A stretch of 40,780 bases of DNA from IMG/VR virus record IMGVR_UViG_3300036770_001870, positions 1 through 40,780 of that record; one strand, written 5' to 3'. The position numbers and the translations under genes were made by a program. Positions 13,331-21,237 of the stretch are shown here, in pieces (positions within the stretch are counted from its first letter, which is position 1; every line of letters starts with the position of its first letter). The notes beneath the pieces are model-generated. The model had not been told where the DNA came from. It did no database searches and saw nothing but the letters and a program-made list of their open reading frames with translations. The stretch is from a virus.

Positions 13331-14847
13331 AACCTTGGGCGCTGTATAACGAGATTGACGAACATGCTGCTGACTGGCTCGAAAACCTTATCCGAATGGG
13401 TCTCATCGCACCCGGTGTCGTCGATCGAAGAAGCATCGAAGACATTCGAGCAGATGACCTGCGAGGATTTCGACAGGTGCATTTCTTCGCTGGCATTGGT
13501 GTTTGGAGTTACGCCCTCCGTCGCGCGGGCTTCACGGATGACGTTGCTCTTTGGACGGGAAGCTGCCCCTGCCAACCTTTCTCCGCGGCGGGCAAAGGAA
13601 CTGGGGTGGATGACGAGCGGCATCTATGGCCAGCGCTCTACTATCTCATCACAGAGTGCCGCCCTGCTCGCTTCTTTGGAGAGCAGGTTGCGAGCGCGGA
13701 CGGCCTCGGTTGGCTCGACCTTGTATTCGATGACATGGAAGCAGCGCGCTACGCCTTCGGGCCGCTTGATACCTGCTCTGCGGGCAGTGGCGCGCCGCAC
13801 ATCAGGCAAAGGCTCAGACTCGCAGCCTACGATCTTAGATCTGCCGCAGGTGGGCTGGCCGACAGCGAGATCGATAGACGGATCGAAGGGGCAGCGAACC
13901 GAACAGGGTATGTTGAACGAACTGGCGCGGAAGGGGCACCTAGACGAACTGCCGAGCGTGGCGGCTCTGACGGGCTGGACGACAGCATCGGCTCGGGACT
14001 GGAAGGACTCCGGAACGGATATTGCGCCGAGACTGGACAACGGGCGAGATCGCTTCGACCAGTTGCCAAGGCAAGCGGTATTGAGTGGGTGGCCGACGAC
14101 GGACGCGAACATGGGGTCTGGTGGACGAGTGCCAGCGGATCAACTGTCTTTGACGCGGGAGAATGGCGGCAAGGTGCAGTTCACGTTGAACCACGCGGCG
14201 GCGCTGTCGGGCTGGACTACTCCGACGACGAACGACGACAACATCTCCCGCCGTTCCTGCGAAGCGATGGAGCGGGAAATCGCGAGGGAGAATCGGGGCG
14301 CAAACTTAGCCATAGACAGCTTTCTGAGCGGATGGCCGACGACGACGAGTTCGAACAATGGAGCGGGAGAGACGCCGGAGGCGCGCTATGCGAAGGGCTT
14401 CGGCCTGAACCTGGCGGATGCGACGAGTTTGACCGGATGGCCGACGACGGGTGCGGAAGACGCGAAGTGGCGCTACTCGACGACGGAAGCCGCGGAGCGT
14501 CGAGCGGAAAGCGGCAAGCAGGTCAGCCTAGAGTGTGCAGCGCTCTTGACGGGCAAAGAGCCGGCCCGACTAACGGTTTTTGGCGAGATGCTGATTGGCT
14601 CTTTTGCCGGGATGGAAAGTGGCGGCCAGTTGAGCCCGGCACATTCCCGCTGGTTGATGGGGCTGCCTTCCGTTTGGGATCTGGCAGCCCCTTTGAAGGC
14701 AAGTCCCGCCAAGGCATGCTCAAAGGCTACGGTAACGCCATCGACGCGGAAGCCACGATCGACTTCCTCGAAGCGTGCCTCGCGTGGGAGCAAGATCGCG
14801 CCCGAGCAGACGCTTTGGTACGCGATTTTGAAGACATTCTTGGATAA
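13327..14847 (+). CDS. C5-cytosine DNA methyltransferase with internal repeat region
   Basis: A 506-residue protein from GTG 13327, overlapping the polymerase stop. Motif I is [18 protein letters not shown]; motif [18 protein letters not shown] with catalytic Cys82; motif VI FFGEQVA; motif [17 protein letters not shown]; motif [16 protein letters not shown] near the end. [15 protein letters not shown] before it is also typical of phage Dcm-like enzymes. Between motifs VIII and IX, where the target-recognition domain belongs, residues about 175-380 hold six loose repeats beginning (L/M/V)AD or LD ([59 protein letters not shown]). The gene ends in DFEDILG. It likely methylates phage DNA against host restriction. 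The whole repeat region is also open in the +1 frame. Confidence 0.85.
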   Translation: MKPWALYNEIDEHAADWLENLIRMGLIAPGVVDRRSIEDIRADDLRGFRQVHFFAGIGVWSYALRRAGFTDDVALWTGSCPCQPFSAAGKGTGVDDERHLWPALYYLITECRPARFFGEQVASADGLGWLDLVFDDMEAARYAFGPLDTCSAGSGAPHIRQRLRLAAYDLRSAAGGLADSEIDRRIEGAANRTGYVERTGAEGAPRRTAERGGSDGLDDSIGSGLEGLRNGYCAETGQRARSLRPVAKASGIEWVADDGREHGVWWTSASGSTVFDAGEWRQGAVHVEPRGGAVGLDYSDDERRQHLPPFLRSDGAGNREGESGRKLSHRQLSERMADDDEFEQWSGRDAGGALCEGLRPEPGGCDEFDRMADDGCGRREVALLDDGSRGASSGKRQAGQPRVCSALDGQRAGPTNGFWRDADWLFCRDGKWRPVEPGTFPLVDGAAFRLGSGSPFEGKSRQGMLKGYGNAIDAEATIDFLEACLAWEQDRARADALVRDFEDILG

Positions 14848-14878
14848 TCCACAAGGGGTTGAATATGAACTGGAATGA
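13355..14878 (+). CDS. Overprinted +1-frame protein with GWPT repeats
   Basis: A 507-codon frame lies almost wholly inside the methyltransferase gene. It has protein-like features: [17 protein letters not shown], then [39 protein letters not shown] and [16 protein letters not shown]. Six repeats follow ([66 protein letters not shown]), then [20 protein letters not shown] and [21 protein letters not shown] remember closely similar sequences (MTWKxxxTPSGR...RRTSD, GWPTP repeats, [11 protein letters not shown]) in many phage genomes, usually annotated as hypothetical or as methyltransferase. The start is uncertain: 13355, or ATG 13538 where the conserved part seems to begin. It ends 13 bases into the deaminase gene. 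Function unknown. Confidence 0.6.
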   Translation: MTNMLLTGSKTLSEWVSSHPVSSIEEASKTFEQMTCEDFDRCISSLALVFGVTPSVARASRMTLLFGREAAPANLSPRRAKELGWMTSGIYGQRSTISSQSAALLASLESRLRARTASVGSTLYSMTWKQRATPSGRLIPALRAVARRTSGKGSDSQPTILDLPQVGWPTARSIDGSKGQRTEQGMLNELARKGHLDELPSVAALTGWTTASARDWKDSGTDIAPRLDNGRDRFDQLPRQAVLSGWPTTDANMGSGGRVPADQLSLTRENGGKVQFTLNHAAALSGWTTPTTNDDNISRRSCEAMEREIARENRGANLAIDSFLSGWPTTTSSNNGAGETPEARYAKGFGLNLADATSLTGWPTTGAEDAKWRYSTTEAAERRAESGKQVSLECAALLTGKEPARLTVFGEMLIGSFAGMESGGQLSPAHSRWLMGLPSVWDLAAPLKASPAKACSKATVTPSTRKPRSTSSKRASRGSKIAPEQTLWYAILKTFLDNPQGVEYELE

Positions 14879-15326
14879 GTATCATCTCGGGTTCGCCGAG
14901 CACGCAGCCCTGAAGTCCAAGGACTCGACGAAGGTTGGCGCGGTGATCGTCGGCCCGCTCAACGAGATCCGGGCGACCGGCTTCAACGGCCCGCCGATCG
15001 GCGTCCACGAGTCTGAAGCTCGGCGCGAGCGGCCGACGAAGTACCTGTTCGCCTCTCACGCAGAAGCCAATGCAATCGCCTTCGCTGCTCGCAATGGGGT
15101 GCCGCTCGCCGGCTGCTCGATCTACGTGACGCACCCGCCCTGCGCGGCCTGCACCCGCTCGATCATCCAGGCCGGCATCAAAAAGGTCTTCATCGGCAAG
15201 GGTGAACTCAGCGCTGCCGGTGGATGGGAAGCCGACATCCTCGCATCGCGCGAGATGATGGCTGAAGCCGGCGTGCGCGTCGTCTGCTTGCCGTGCGACG
15301 AGCAGCCGGAGCTTCCGCTTGGCTGA
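14865..15326 (+). CDS. Deoxycytidylate (dCMP) deaminase
   Basis: A 153-residue protein. ATG 14865 has AAGGGG seven bases upstream; a TTG at 14859 is also in frame but less likely. The zinc and catalytic signature is complete: HAEANAI (His ligand and Glu proton shuttle) and [16 protein letters not shown] (two Cys ligands). The N-terminal part, [15 protein letters not shown] and [11 protein letters not shown], is also typical. The enzyme converts dCMP to dUMP, feeding dTTP synthesis for phage replication. No thymidylate synthase is seen in the window. It overlaps the next gene by eight bases. Confidence 0.9.
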   Translation: MNWNEYHLGFAEHAALKSKDSTKVGAVIVGPLNEIRATGFNGPPIGVHESEARRERPTKYLFASHAEANAIAFAARNGVPLAGCSIYVTHPPCAACTRSIIQAGIKKVFIGKGELSAAGGWEADILASREMMAEAGVRVVCLPCDEQPELPLG

Positions 15327-15606
15327 AATCTCGGACGTTCAGAACCCGATCGTTTCGTATGCGAAACAAAACGGCTGGTTCGTTCGGCGCGTGCAGTGGA
15401 TCGGCCGCCACGGTGCTCCGGACCTGGTTCTGATCAAGCTCGGCGTCACGGTGTGGATCGAGGCGAAACGTGAAGGCAAAGACGCTGAGATCCACCAGAA
15501 GCGCGAGCACGAGCGCATGAGGAAGAAGGGCGCCCTGGTCTACGTGGTGGACCGCGCCGAAGACGGATACCGAATTCTGGATCGACATGACCCCGACGCT
15601 ATTTGA
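15319..15606 (+). CDS. VRR-NUC domain nuclease
   Basis: A 95-residue single-domain protein. Start TTG 15319 has CGGAG seven bases upstream, and there is no ATG near. GAPDLVLIKLG...VWIEAKREGK gives the D...ExK catalytic motif of the VRR-NUC branch of the PD-(D/E)XK superfamily, and HQKREHERMRKKGALVYVV the conserved C-terminal helix and strand. Stand-alone phage VRR-NUC proteins are usually encoded beside a SNF2 helicase, as here. Known family members cut branched or flapped DNA; a role in resolving replication or recombination intermediates is likely. Confidence 0.9.
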   Translation: MAEISDVQNPIVSYAKQNGWFVRRVQWIGRHGAPDLVLIKLGVTVWIEAKREGKDAEIHQKREHERMRKKGALVYVVDRAEDGYRILDRHDPDAI

Positions 15607-17167
15607 GACGTTCGTCAAAGACTGCCTGAAACTTCCACTGTCTGTTGACACGGTCAACAAGATCGAGGATGCGCCGACGGTTCTCGAAGTGCTGTTCGGC
15701 GAGATCTTCAAGCCGCAGCAGCCGGCGGTTTCGGGCAAGCGGCCGCGCTCGATGATGCGCTCGTATCAGAGCTACCTCTCCGACTGCATCGTCACCATGC
15801 CCTACCTGCTCGGTGCAGCCGAGATGAGCCTCGGCAAGACCGGTGCGACGCTCGACGGCGTTCGCCGGCTGCTGCGCGCTGATCCGACGCTGCGCTGCCT
15901 GATCGTCGGGCCGCTTGAAGTGGCGAAGACCACCTGGCCGGATGAGATCGCCGAATGGGAGCACCTTCAGGATCTCACCTACACCGTCGTCGTCGGCGAC
16001 GCGAAAGAGCGCGAGGCTGCGCTTGCGGTCGATGCCGATCTCACCATTATCAATCGCGAGAACCTGCAATGGCTTTGGCAGCACATCCGGGGTGAGCGCG
16101 GCTGGCGCTGGCAAATCCTCGTGTACGATGAGTCTAGCCGCCTTAAGGGTTTCAACTTCAGGACCGCCAACACCAAGAAAGATCCGAAGACCGGGCAGAA
16201 GGTCTCGAAGAAGCCGACGCTCACCGAGTTCGGTGTCCTGGCGCAAGCCCGCAAAAAGCTGACGAACGTAATCGAGCTATCCGGCACGCCCGGCCCGAAC
16301 GGCGTCTTCGATCTCGGCGGCCAGATCTACCTTCTCGATCAGGGCGAGCGACTCGGCCGCAACAAGACGAACTTCACCAATAACTTCTTCGACACCAACC
16401 CGTTCAGTCACGAGATCAAGCCGAAGCCAGGCGCCAAAGAGCAGATCATGTCCAAGGTCAAGGACATCATGATCGGCCTACGCTCGCAGGATTACATCGA
16501 TCTGCCGCCGCAGGTGTTCAATCCGATTTGGGTGAACCTGTCGTCGCAGCACATGAAGCAATACAAGGACTTCGAGCGCACCCTGGTTTCGGAAGTCTAT
16601 GACGTGGAAGCCGTGTCCCGCGGCGTCCTGACGAACAAGCTGCTGCAATTCGCGAACGGCGGGCTCTATCGAGTCGACGAAGATGTCTATCCGCCCGTGC
16701 GCGAGACAATCGCCATTCATGACGCGAAGCTGCGTGCCCTTGAGCGCGTGATCGAAGAAGCCGCCGGCAATAACGTCCTGGTGGCCTACAGCTTCCAGTT
16801 CGACAAGCAGCGAATCAAGAAGCGCTTCCCGCAGGCGACATTCTTCGACGAAGAGCCCAACTTCGTGAAGAAGTGGAATGAGGGGAAGATCGGCATCGGC
16901 GTGGCGCATCCGGCATCGATCGGCCACGGCCTGAACCTGCAACACGGCGGCCATATCCAGTGCTGGTTCGGCTGCACCTGGTCGCTCGAATATTGGGATC
17001 AGTTCAACCGCCGTCTCGCGCGGCCGGGGCAAAAGAACCACTCGGTCTTCATTCACGTCATCCTCGCGCGCGGCACGATGGATGAGCAGCAGTATGCCGC
17101 CTTGCAGAGCAAGGGTGCGAGCCAGGACGACATCATGAATGCGGTGAGGGTGCGCTTGGCGGCTTGA
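15587..17167 (+). CDS. SNF2-family DNA helicase/translocase
   Basis: A 526-residue protein whose ATG 15587 overlaps the VRR-NUC gene. Motif I is AEMSLGKTGATLDG, motif Ia ends CLIVGPLEVAKTTWP, motif II is LVYDESSRLKG (DESS in place of DEAH), motif III ELSGTPGPNG, and motif VI QFNRRLARPGQKNHS. These are the standard SNF2-type motifs of phage helicases that accompany VRR-NUC. The protein should translocate on duplex DNA using ATP. An operator-like site (15633-15649) lies inside codons 16-21. It is the last gene of the rightward early operon, and a long non-coding region follows. Confidence 0.9.
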   Translation: MTPTLFETFVKDCLKLPLSVDTVNKIEDAPTVLEVLFGEIFKPQQPAVSGKRPRSMMRSYQSYLSDCIVTMPYLLGAAEMSLGKTGATLDGVRRLLRADPTLRCLIVGPLEVAKTTWPDEIAEWEHLQDLTYTVVVGDAKEREAALAVDADLTIINRENLQWLWQHIRGERGWRWQILVYDESSRLKGFNFRTANTKKDPKTGQKVSKKPTLTEFGVLAQARKKLTNVIELSGTPGPNGVFDLGGQIYLLDQGERLGRNKTNFTNNFFDTNPFSHEIKPKPGAKEQIMSKVKDIMIGLRSQDYIDLPPQVFNPIWVNLSSQHMKQYKDFERTLVSEVYDVEAVSRGVLTNKLLQFANGGLYRVDEDVYPPVRETIAIHDAKLRALERVIEEAAGNNVLVAYSFQFDKQRIKKRFPQATFFDEEPNFVKKWNEGKIGIGVAHPASIGHGLNLQHGGHIQCWFGCTWSLEYWDQFNRRLARPGQKNHSVFIHVILARGTMDEQQYAALQSKGASQDDIMNAVRVRLAA

Positions 17168-17329
17168 TTTCCGGTATAGACCGCCAGCATGAGGCTAACT
17201 GGCGGTCCACCGAGTCGTCGAAGTCGCGGGATACAATGGCCTCACCCGGCTTCAAGTCTATACGGCCGTCTCATACCCCTCTGGCAGCGAACCAGTGATA
17301 TCCGGCAGACGCCTCTGCCGGCCAGGGCT

Positions 17330-17720
17330 CCTAAGCACTCAAAGCCGTTTCTCGTTGCCCGTTCGGGCGAAAAGTATCGGGTGGCTATTGTTGCGCGCTG
17401 GTTAGGCCCGCTATCGTCGCCCGGCGTTTTTCTGATCGACGTAACGGAACCACCCGCCCGACTCGATCAGACACTACCCCCGATTTCGTTGCCCCTTCGG
17501 GCGAATAGTGAGAGGTGGCTGAAGCATCCGGTCTTCATTTAAGCCTGCCAGGGCCATGCACCACCAATCCTGTTTCCGATACCACCGCTGCGATCAAGGC
17601 TTTGCAGTCCAATCAGCGCGCGGCTTCGTTACGGTCTCGCTGCTACCCTTTCGGAGAAGCCCGTGTCCAATCAGGAAGAACGCCGGGGAGATGGGCTTTA
17701 TATGCCTGCGATCCGGATTT
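17330..17720 (+). ncRNA. Structured non-coding region, candidate C4-like antisense immunity RNA
   Basis: The gap 17168-17820 contains no convincing gene. A 26-base segment occurs twice (17350-17375 and 17484-17509, 23 of 26 identical), each forming a GCCC-NTTC-GGGC hairpin and each followed by a GGTGG that can pair with a downstream CCACC (17379-17384 with 17450-17455; about 17513 with about 17551). Several frames here translate to peptides (such as SSPGVFLIDVTEPPARLDQ) that I remember from annotation noise over prophage immunity leaders. C4 antisense RNA of P1/P7-type phages sits in such a place. The assignment is from memory and context. It lies directly upstream of the repressor promoter. 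Confidence 0.4.
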
Positions 17721-17722
17721 GT

Positions 17723-17804
17723 GTCAACCCCTCGTTTAAGGAAAAATCAAACGCCAGTTGACTTAACGCGCTCACTACCTCATAAACGTCAACAGCGAGT
17801 TGAC
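17723..17804 (+). promoter_or_regulatory. Repressor promoter with three operator sites
   Basis: TTGACT (17758-17763), 17 bp, CATAAA (17781-17786) is a reasonable sigma70 promoter for the repressor gene. Three sites of the same family surround it: GTCAAC-CCCTC-GTTTAA (17723-17739), ATCAAA-CGCCA-GTTGAC (17746-17762, covering the -35) and the perfect GTCAAC-AGCGA-GTTGAC (17788-17804, covering the expected transcription start). Binding at the last two would block the promoter, indicating autorepression. Confidence 0.65.
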
Positions 17805-17820
17805 ATTTTCGGGGATCACC

Positions 17821-18588
17821 ATGAGCGAGACCAGGGTCATTCGGGACAAGGCTTTTGCCAAGCGCATCGAGATTGCATGCGAGAACCACCCACTATCACC
17901 GTCAGGGCACGGCCGACAAACCTGGCTGCGCCGCGCAATCGAGGAAAAGTTCGGCGTCAAGTTGAGCCCGGAAGCCGTTCGGAAGTGGTTTGCCGGTGAG
18001 GCGCGGCCGCGCCCGAAGGTGATGTCGCAGATTGCGCAGGTGCTTCAGGTGGACGAAGCCTGGCTGTCGCTCGGCCTGAAGCCGACTGCGACTCCAGTCG
18101 AGACGCAAAAGAGGAACGCACTGGTGAACGGCGCCGTCAATCTGGTGGCCGGGCAGATCCAGTTGGCCGGCGGCTCGATTGCCTTCAGCGAAGAAGGATC
18201 GGACCACGAGATGTTCGCGATCGTTCGCGGCAAGCAGCACGCGGTGACGGTACGGCTCGGCAACGTCGAGTCCCGCTTCAAGCTGTCGGTGCCGGTCTCG
18301 GTCAGCACGGCGATTGCTGTCGTCCCGACGGTGCAGCCGACGGTCTATCGGTTCTTCCGAGTGCCGGCCGAACTGATCGACGAGCATGGCGACAACCGCG
18401 GCGGCTACACCGAGATCGAGCTTACGCGCGACGGTGACCTGAGCTACGCCATCGCCGGCACACCGCTTCCCGAGATCGCCAACTTCAACGATCTCGACGG
18501 CACGATACCGTCAAAGAAGGTTGACGGTATCCGTGACGGTATCGCTCCGGTGAGGCGTGCAGGGGTGCGAGCAAAAACAAGAGCTTAA
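17821..18588 (+). CDS. Phage repressor-like HTH protein
   Basis: A 255-residue protein from ATG 17821 (GGGGAT site six bases upstream; a TTG at 17800 is in frame but falls inside the operator). Residues about 25-80 (HGRQTWLRRAIEEKFGVKLSPEAVRKWFAGEARPRPKVMSQIAQVL) form an XRE-type HTH. The rest (VAGQIQLAGGSIAFSEEGSDHEMFAIVRGK...) is a mixed domain with no clear Ser-Lys dyad or Ala-Gly cleavage site of LexA/CI-like S24 peptidases, so RecA-driven self-cleavage is doubtful. It is the probable lysogeny repressor and the candidate binder of the GTCAAC-N5-GTTGAC sites at its promoter and across the genome. Two TGACGGTATC motifs lie within its 3' end. Confidence 0.7.
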   Translation: MSETRVIRDKAFAKRIEIACENHPLSPSGHGRQTWLRRAIEEKFGVKLSPEAVRKWFAGEARPRPKVMSQIAQVLQVDEAWLSLGLKPTATPVETQKRNALVNGAVNLVAGQIQLAGGSIAFSEEGSDHEMFAIVRGKQHAVTVRLGNVESRFKLSVPVSVSTAIAVVPTVQPTVYRFFRVPAELIDEHGDNRGGYTEIELTRDGDLSYAIAGTPLPEIANFNDLDGTIPSKKVDGIRDGIAPVRRAGVRAKTRA

Positions 18589-18791
18589 GGCTCAATAGGA
18601 TTCCGCCCCCGGGCACCATCTCCCTTTTTCTCCCCGTTTCTTCCAATCTCAGCCCACCCAAAAAGCCTTGTTTTTACAGGACTTTAACGGTTCAGGCTGT
18701 CTCACACTGTCTCTGCCGGTACGCGGCATCTCATACGATTGACGGTATGGGTGACGGTATCGAGCAAAAAGACCGTCTCAGGATACCGTCA
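18504..18791. repeat. TGACGGTATC repeats around the integrase start
   Basis: Direct pairs 12 bp apart lie at 18522/18534 and 18740/18752, and inverted copies GATACCGTCA at 18504 and 18782. Two more copies lie inside the integrase gene (19018 direct, 19058 inverted). The layout, inverted copy - direct pair - 200 bp gap - direct pair - inverted copy, is what arm-type integrase or excisionase sites of attP look like. The 18782 copy runs into the integrase start codon. The attachment core itself, probably in 18590-18740, could not be identified. Confidence 0.65.
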
Positions 18792-19966
18792 TGGCGTTGA
18801 GCGAAGCGGCCGTGCGTGCGGCCAAAGCAAAGGAAAAGCCCTACAAACTCGCCGACTCGGCAGGGCTCTATCTGTTCGTATCGACCACGGGTGCCCGGCT
18901 TTGGCGCCTGGATTACCGGTTCAAGGAAAAGCGTCGCACCCTGGCAATCGGCGGCTACCCGCTGATCGGCCTAGCTGACGCGAGGAAAAAGCGTGACGAG
19001 GCGAAGCGGCTGCTGGCTGACGGTATCGATCCCGGTTTGTTGAAGCGGAAGACCGCCGATACCGTCACGCCGACCTTCGGCGAACTGGCTGACGAATATC
19101 TCGATCGCCTGCGGCACGATGAGTGCGCGCCCGCGACGCTCGACAAGAACACATGGCTGCTGAAGAACCTCGCAGCCGACCTGGCCGAGAAGCCGATCGT
19201 AAGCGTTACGCCGGCTGACGTGCTCGAAGTGCTCCGGCGCGTCGAGGCAAGCGGCCGATTGGAATCAGCGAACCGGCTTCGCTCGGCGATGAGCGGCGTC
19301 TTTCGATTGGCGGTCGCAACGCTTCGGGCCGAGACCGATCCGACGATCCCGCTGCGCGGCGCGATTAAGTCGCCGAAGGTGAGGAACCAGCCGGCGATCA
19401 CCGACGAGAAGGCATTCGGCGCACTGGCTGGCGCGATCGATGAGTACGACGGCTGGCCGACGCTGACAGGCGTTCTCCGCTTCACGATGCTGACCGCCTG
19501 TCGGCCGGGCGAGGCGCGGCACGCCGAATGGTCCGAGGTGGATCTCGACAAGGGGAGGTGGGTGATCCCGGCTGCTCGGACGAAGATGCGACGCGAGCAT
19601 GATGTGCCTTTGAGCCGTCAGGCGGTCGCCGTGCTGCGCTCGATGCTGCCCATCTCCGGGCGCGTGAAACTCGTGTTCCCCTCGATCCGGTCTTACGAGC
19701 GGCCGCTGAGTGAGAACGCCATGAACGCCGCGCTCCGGCGCATGGGATATACTCAGGATGAGCATAACTCCCACGGCTTCAGGTCATCCTTCTCCACGAT
19801 CATGAATAGCCGCGGCTACGATCCCGACGTGATCGAGCGAGCCCTGGCACATAAGGACGGATCTGTTCGCGGCATCTACAACCGCTCGCGCTATTGGACG
19901 GAGCGCGTCGAACTCATGCAGGCGTGGGCTGACCTGATCGAGAAACTGAAAAACCCCGGCACCTGA
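18791..19966 (+). CDS. int: P4-type tyrosine integrase
   Basis: A 391-residue protein. The N-terminal DUF4102 arm-binding domain (LSEAAVRAAKAKEKPYKLADSAGLYLFVS...YRFKEKRRTLAIGGYPLIGLADAR) is typical of P4-type integrases. The catalytic domain shows Arg238 in CRPGEARH, His328 and Arg331 in HGFRS, His354 in ALAHKDG, and the nucleophile Tyr363 in GIYNRSRY. It catalyses integration and, with an excisionase such as the AlpA-like protein at 20391, excision. TGACGGTATC repeats around its start suggest it binds its own promoter. The stop codon lies in the loop of a terminator hairpin. Confidence 0.92.
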   Translation: MALSEAAVRAAKAKEKPYKLADSAGLYLFVSTTGARLWRLDYRFKEKRRTLAIGGYPLIGLADARKKRDEAKRLLADGIDPGLLKRKTADTVTPTFGELADEYLDRLRHDECAPATLDKNTWLLKNLAADLAEKPIVSVTPADVLEVLRRVEASGRLESANRLRSAMSGVFRLAVATLRAETDPTIPLRGAIKSPKVRNQPAITDEKAFGALAGAIDEYDGWPTLTGVLRFTMLTACRPGEARHAEWSEVDLDKGRWVIPAARTKMRREHDVPLSRQAVAVLRSMLPISGRVKLVFPSIRSYERPLSENAMNAALRRMGYTQDEHNSHGFRSSFSTIMNSRGYDPDVIERALAHKDGSVRGIYNRSRYWTERVELMQAWADLIEKLKNPGT

Positions 19967-19975
19967 ATGCCGGGG
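19949..19975 (-). terminator. Terminator between convergent genes
   Basis: CCCCGGCA (19954-19961) and TGCCGGGG (19968-19975) form a perfect 8-bp stem with a 6-base loop. Read leftward it is followed by five T residues, so it terminates the leftward gene 20264-20007; for the integrase transcript the T-run is missing. Confidence 0.75.
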
Positions 19976-20006
19976 TCCGTGTTCAGCGCGACGTGCTGAT
20001 CCGCGC

Positions 20007-20264
20007 TTACTTCACCTGCTCGAATGTCAGCTTGTAGACGCCGCCGATCTCAAACTGGTCAATGGCGCCGGGATTGGTGATCATCATCTTGATCTCGCCG
20101 CTCGGCGTGTACTTCGACCAATCTTTGTTGGCTTCTTCGTCCTTGGACAGACCCTTCAGGTAGCTACCGAAAGCTGCGCCAAGCGTGACTTCGGCCATAT
20201 TTTCAGGGCCGCCGCTTGCGATGTGACGGAGTTCCTTGACGAAGAACATTGCGGTGACAGACAT
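20007..20264 (-). CDS. Conserved small phage protein, 85 aa
   Basis: ATG 20264 has AAGGAA eight bases upstream and is preferred to the longer frame from 20324. The sequence has ELRHIASGGPENMAEVTLGAAFG, then KDWSKYTPSGEIKMMITNPGAIDQFEIGGVYKLTFEQV. The end (TPSGEIKMxITNPxAxxQFExGxxY) is a signature I recall from small conserved proteins of many phages, without known function. It is the only leftward gene between integrase and head genes, with its own terminator and a TTGACA-containing region near 20338, so it may be expressed independently, possibly in the lysogen. Confidence 0.7.
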   Translation of the reverse strand: MSVTAMFFVKELRHIASGGPENMAEVTLGAAFGSYLKGLSKDEEANKDWSKYTPSGEIKMMITNPGAIDQFEIGGVYKLTFEQVK

Positions 20265-20390
20265 GGGGTTTTCCTTCTTGTTGTTTTCTGTTGCGGCGGC
20301 GTGCGCCGATTGGAAGAGTCTCATCTCGGGGCTTGAATGTCAACCAAATAGTGATTACACCTAGAACCGGTTGATATGAGGTGAGACAGC

Positions 20391-20582
20391 ATGAGCGCGG
20401 AAGAGACCCACTTTCTGCGGATCAAGGACGTTTTGAAGCGCGTGCCTGTTAGCAGGCCGACAATCTATCGATTGATCGAGAAGGATGAGTTTCCCAAGCC
20501 GGTGAAGCTCGGCTGCGTTTCGATGTGGCCTGAGAAAGAGATCGACGACTGGATGAAGAGCAAGGTGCAGGACCGTGGTTGA
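20391..20582 (+). CDS. alpA: AlpA-family HTH regulator/excisionase-like protein
   Basis: A 63-residue protein with a GAGGTGAG ribosome site. FLRIKDVLKRVPVSRPTIYRLIEKDEFPKPVKLG...MWPEKEIDDWM is the complete AlpA/MerR-like winged HTH signature. Members act as transcriptional activators of integrase or as excisionases. Here it lies downstream of the integrase but heads the head-gene operon and overlaps the small terminase gene by eight bases, so it could also couple excision to late expression. Binding at the TGACGGTATC repeats is possible but untested. Confidence 0.85.
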   Translation: MSAEETHFLRIKDVLKRVPVSRPTIYRLIEKDEFPKPVKLGCVSMWPEKEIDDWMKSKVQDRG

Positions 20583-21237
20583 TTCGGATTTTGATGACAT
20601 CCTCGGGCCGTCAGAAGAGCAGCAGTCGGAGCAAGACTTCTTTGATCCGCTGATTCGGCGCAAGCCAGGCCGGCCTTCGCGCAAAGAGATCGAAGAACGC
20701 GAGCAGCTTCTCGCCGACATCTCGAATGTCGATAACGGTGCGCCGATCCTTTGGTTCGTGAAGCACTTCAAGATGAGTCGCGCGACCGTCAACGAGAAGC
20801 TGAAGAACTGCCCGATCCATCGGCGCCATCCGACTAAAGGTCACCCATACTACGATATCAAGACTGCCGCAGCTTATCTCGTCGAGCAGCAGTACGATCC
20901 CGAGCAATTCCTGAAGAAAATCAAAGCTGGCGATCTGCCGCTGAAGCTACAGGAAAGCTTCTGGAACGCGAAGATCAAGGAAATGAAGTTCAAGGTTCTA
21001 GCCGGCGAGCTTTGGCCGACGCAGAATGTGATGGACGTTCTGTCGGACACCTTTCAGCTTATCTCCGGCAAGACGAAGCTTTGGGTGGACGACCTAGAAG
21101 AAGTCACGCAGATCAATGACGAGCAGCGAAAACACCTCATGACGCTGGTTGACGATCTGATCACCGAGATCCGCAAAGCACTGATCGAGCGAGCAGACTC
21201 GCAGGTGACCGAAAGCTATTTGTCGGAGATGGATTGA
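20575..21237 (+). CDS. terS: Terminase small subunit (DUF1441/gp1-like)
   Basis: A 220-residue protein from GTG 20575. The N-terminus is DSDFDDILGPSEEQQ, the motif shared with four other proteins, followed by an AT-hook-like RKPGRPSRKEI. An HTH-like part follows (PILWFVKHFKMSRATVNEKLKN). The centre and C-terminus (KLQESFWNAKIKEMKFKVLAGELWPTQNVMDVLSDTFQLI...) are helical and match small terminase proteins paired with GpA-type large subunits, whose helix binds the large subunit. It should recognise the packaging site. It lies two bases before the large subunit gene. Confidence 0.75.
   Translation: MVDSDFDDILGPSEEQQSEQDFFDPLIRRKPGRPSRKEIEEREQLLADISNVDNGAPILWFVKHFKMSRATVNEKLKNCPIHRRHPTKGHPYYDIKTAAAYLVEQQYDPEQFLKKIKAGDLPLKLQESFWNAKIKEMKFKVLAGELWPTQNVMDVLSDTFQLISGKTKLWVDDLEEVTQINDEQRKHLMTLVDDLITEIRKALIERADSQVTESYLSEMD

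Noticed and set aside
14138-14155. Operator-like TCAAC-TGTC-TTTGAC inside the methyltransferase gene
   Set aside because: The spacing is four rather than five, and it lies in dual-coding sequence; not counted among the palindromic sites.
17189-17542. 117-codon frame (SSPGVFLIDVTEPPARLDQ) and overlapping frames at 17515-17739 and 17556-17999
   Set aside because: All lie over the duplicated hairpins, have poor starts and unusual composition. Several frames are open at once, as expected for structured GC-rich RNA. Kept as part of the candidate non-coding RNA.
19200-19210. Iteron-like TAAGCGTTACG in the integrase gene
   Set aside because: It encodes ordinary codons (Val-Ser-Val-Thr), stands alone and far from the other copies; probably coincidence.
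20339-20355. GTCAAC half-site with AGTGAT before the leftward gene at 20264
   Set aside because: The right half matches only three of six positions. A TTGACA is present on the minus strand but no credible -10 follows at 17 bp.
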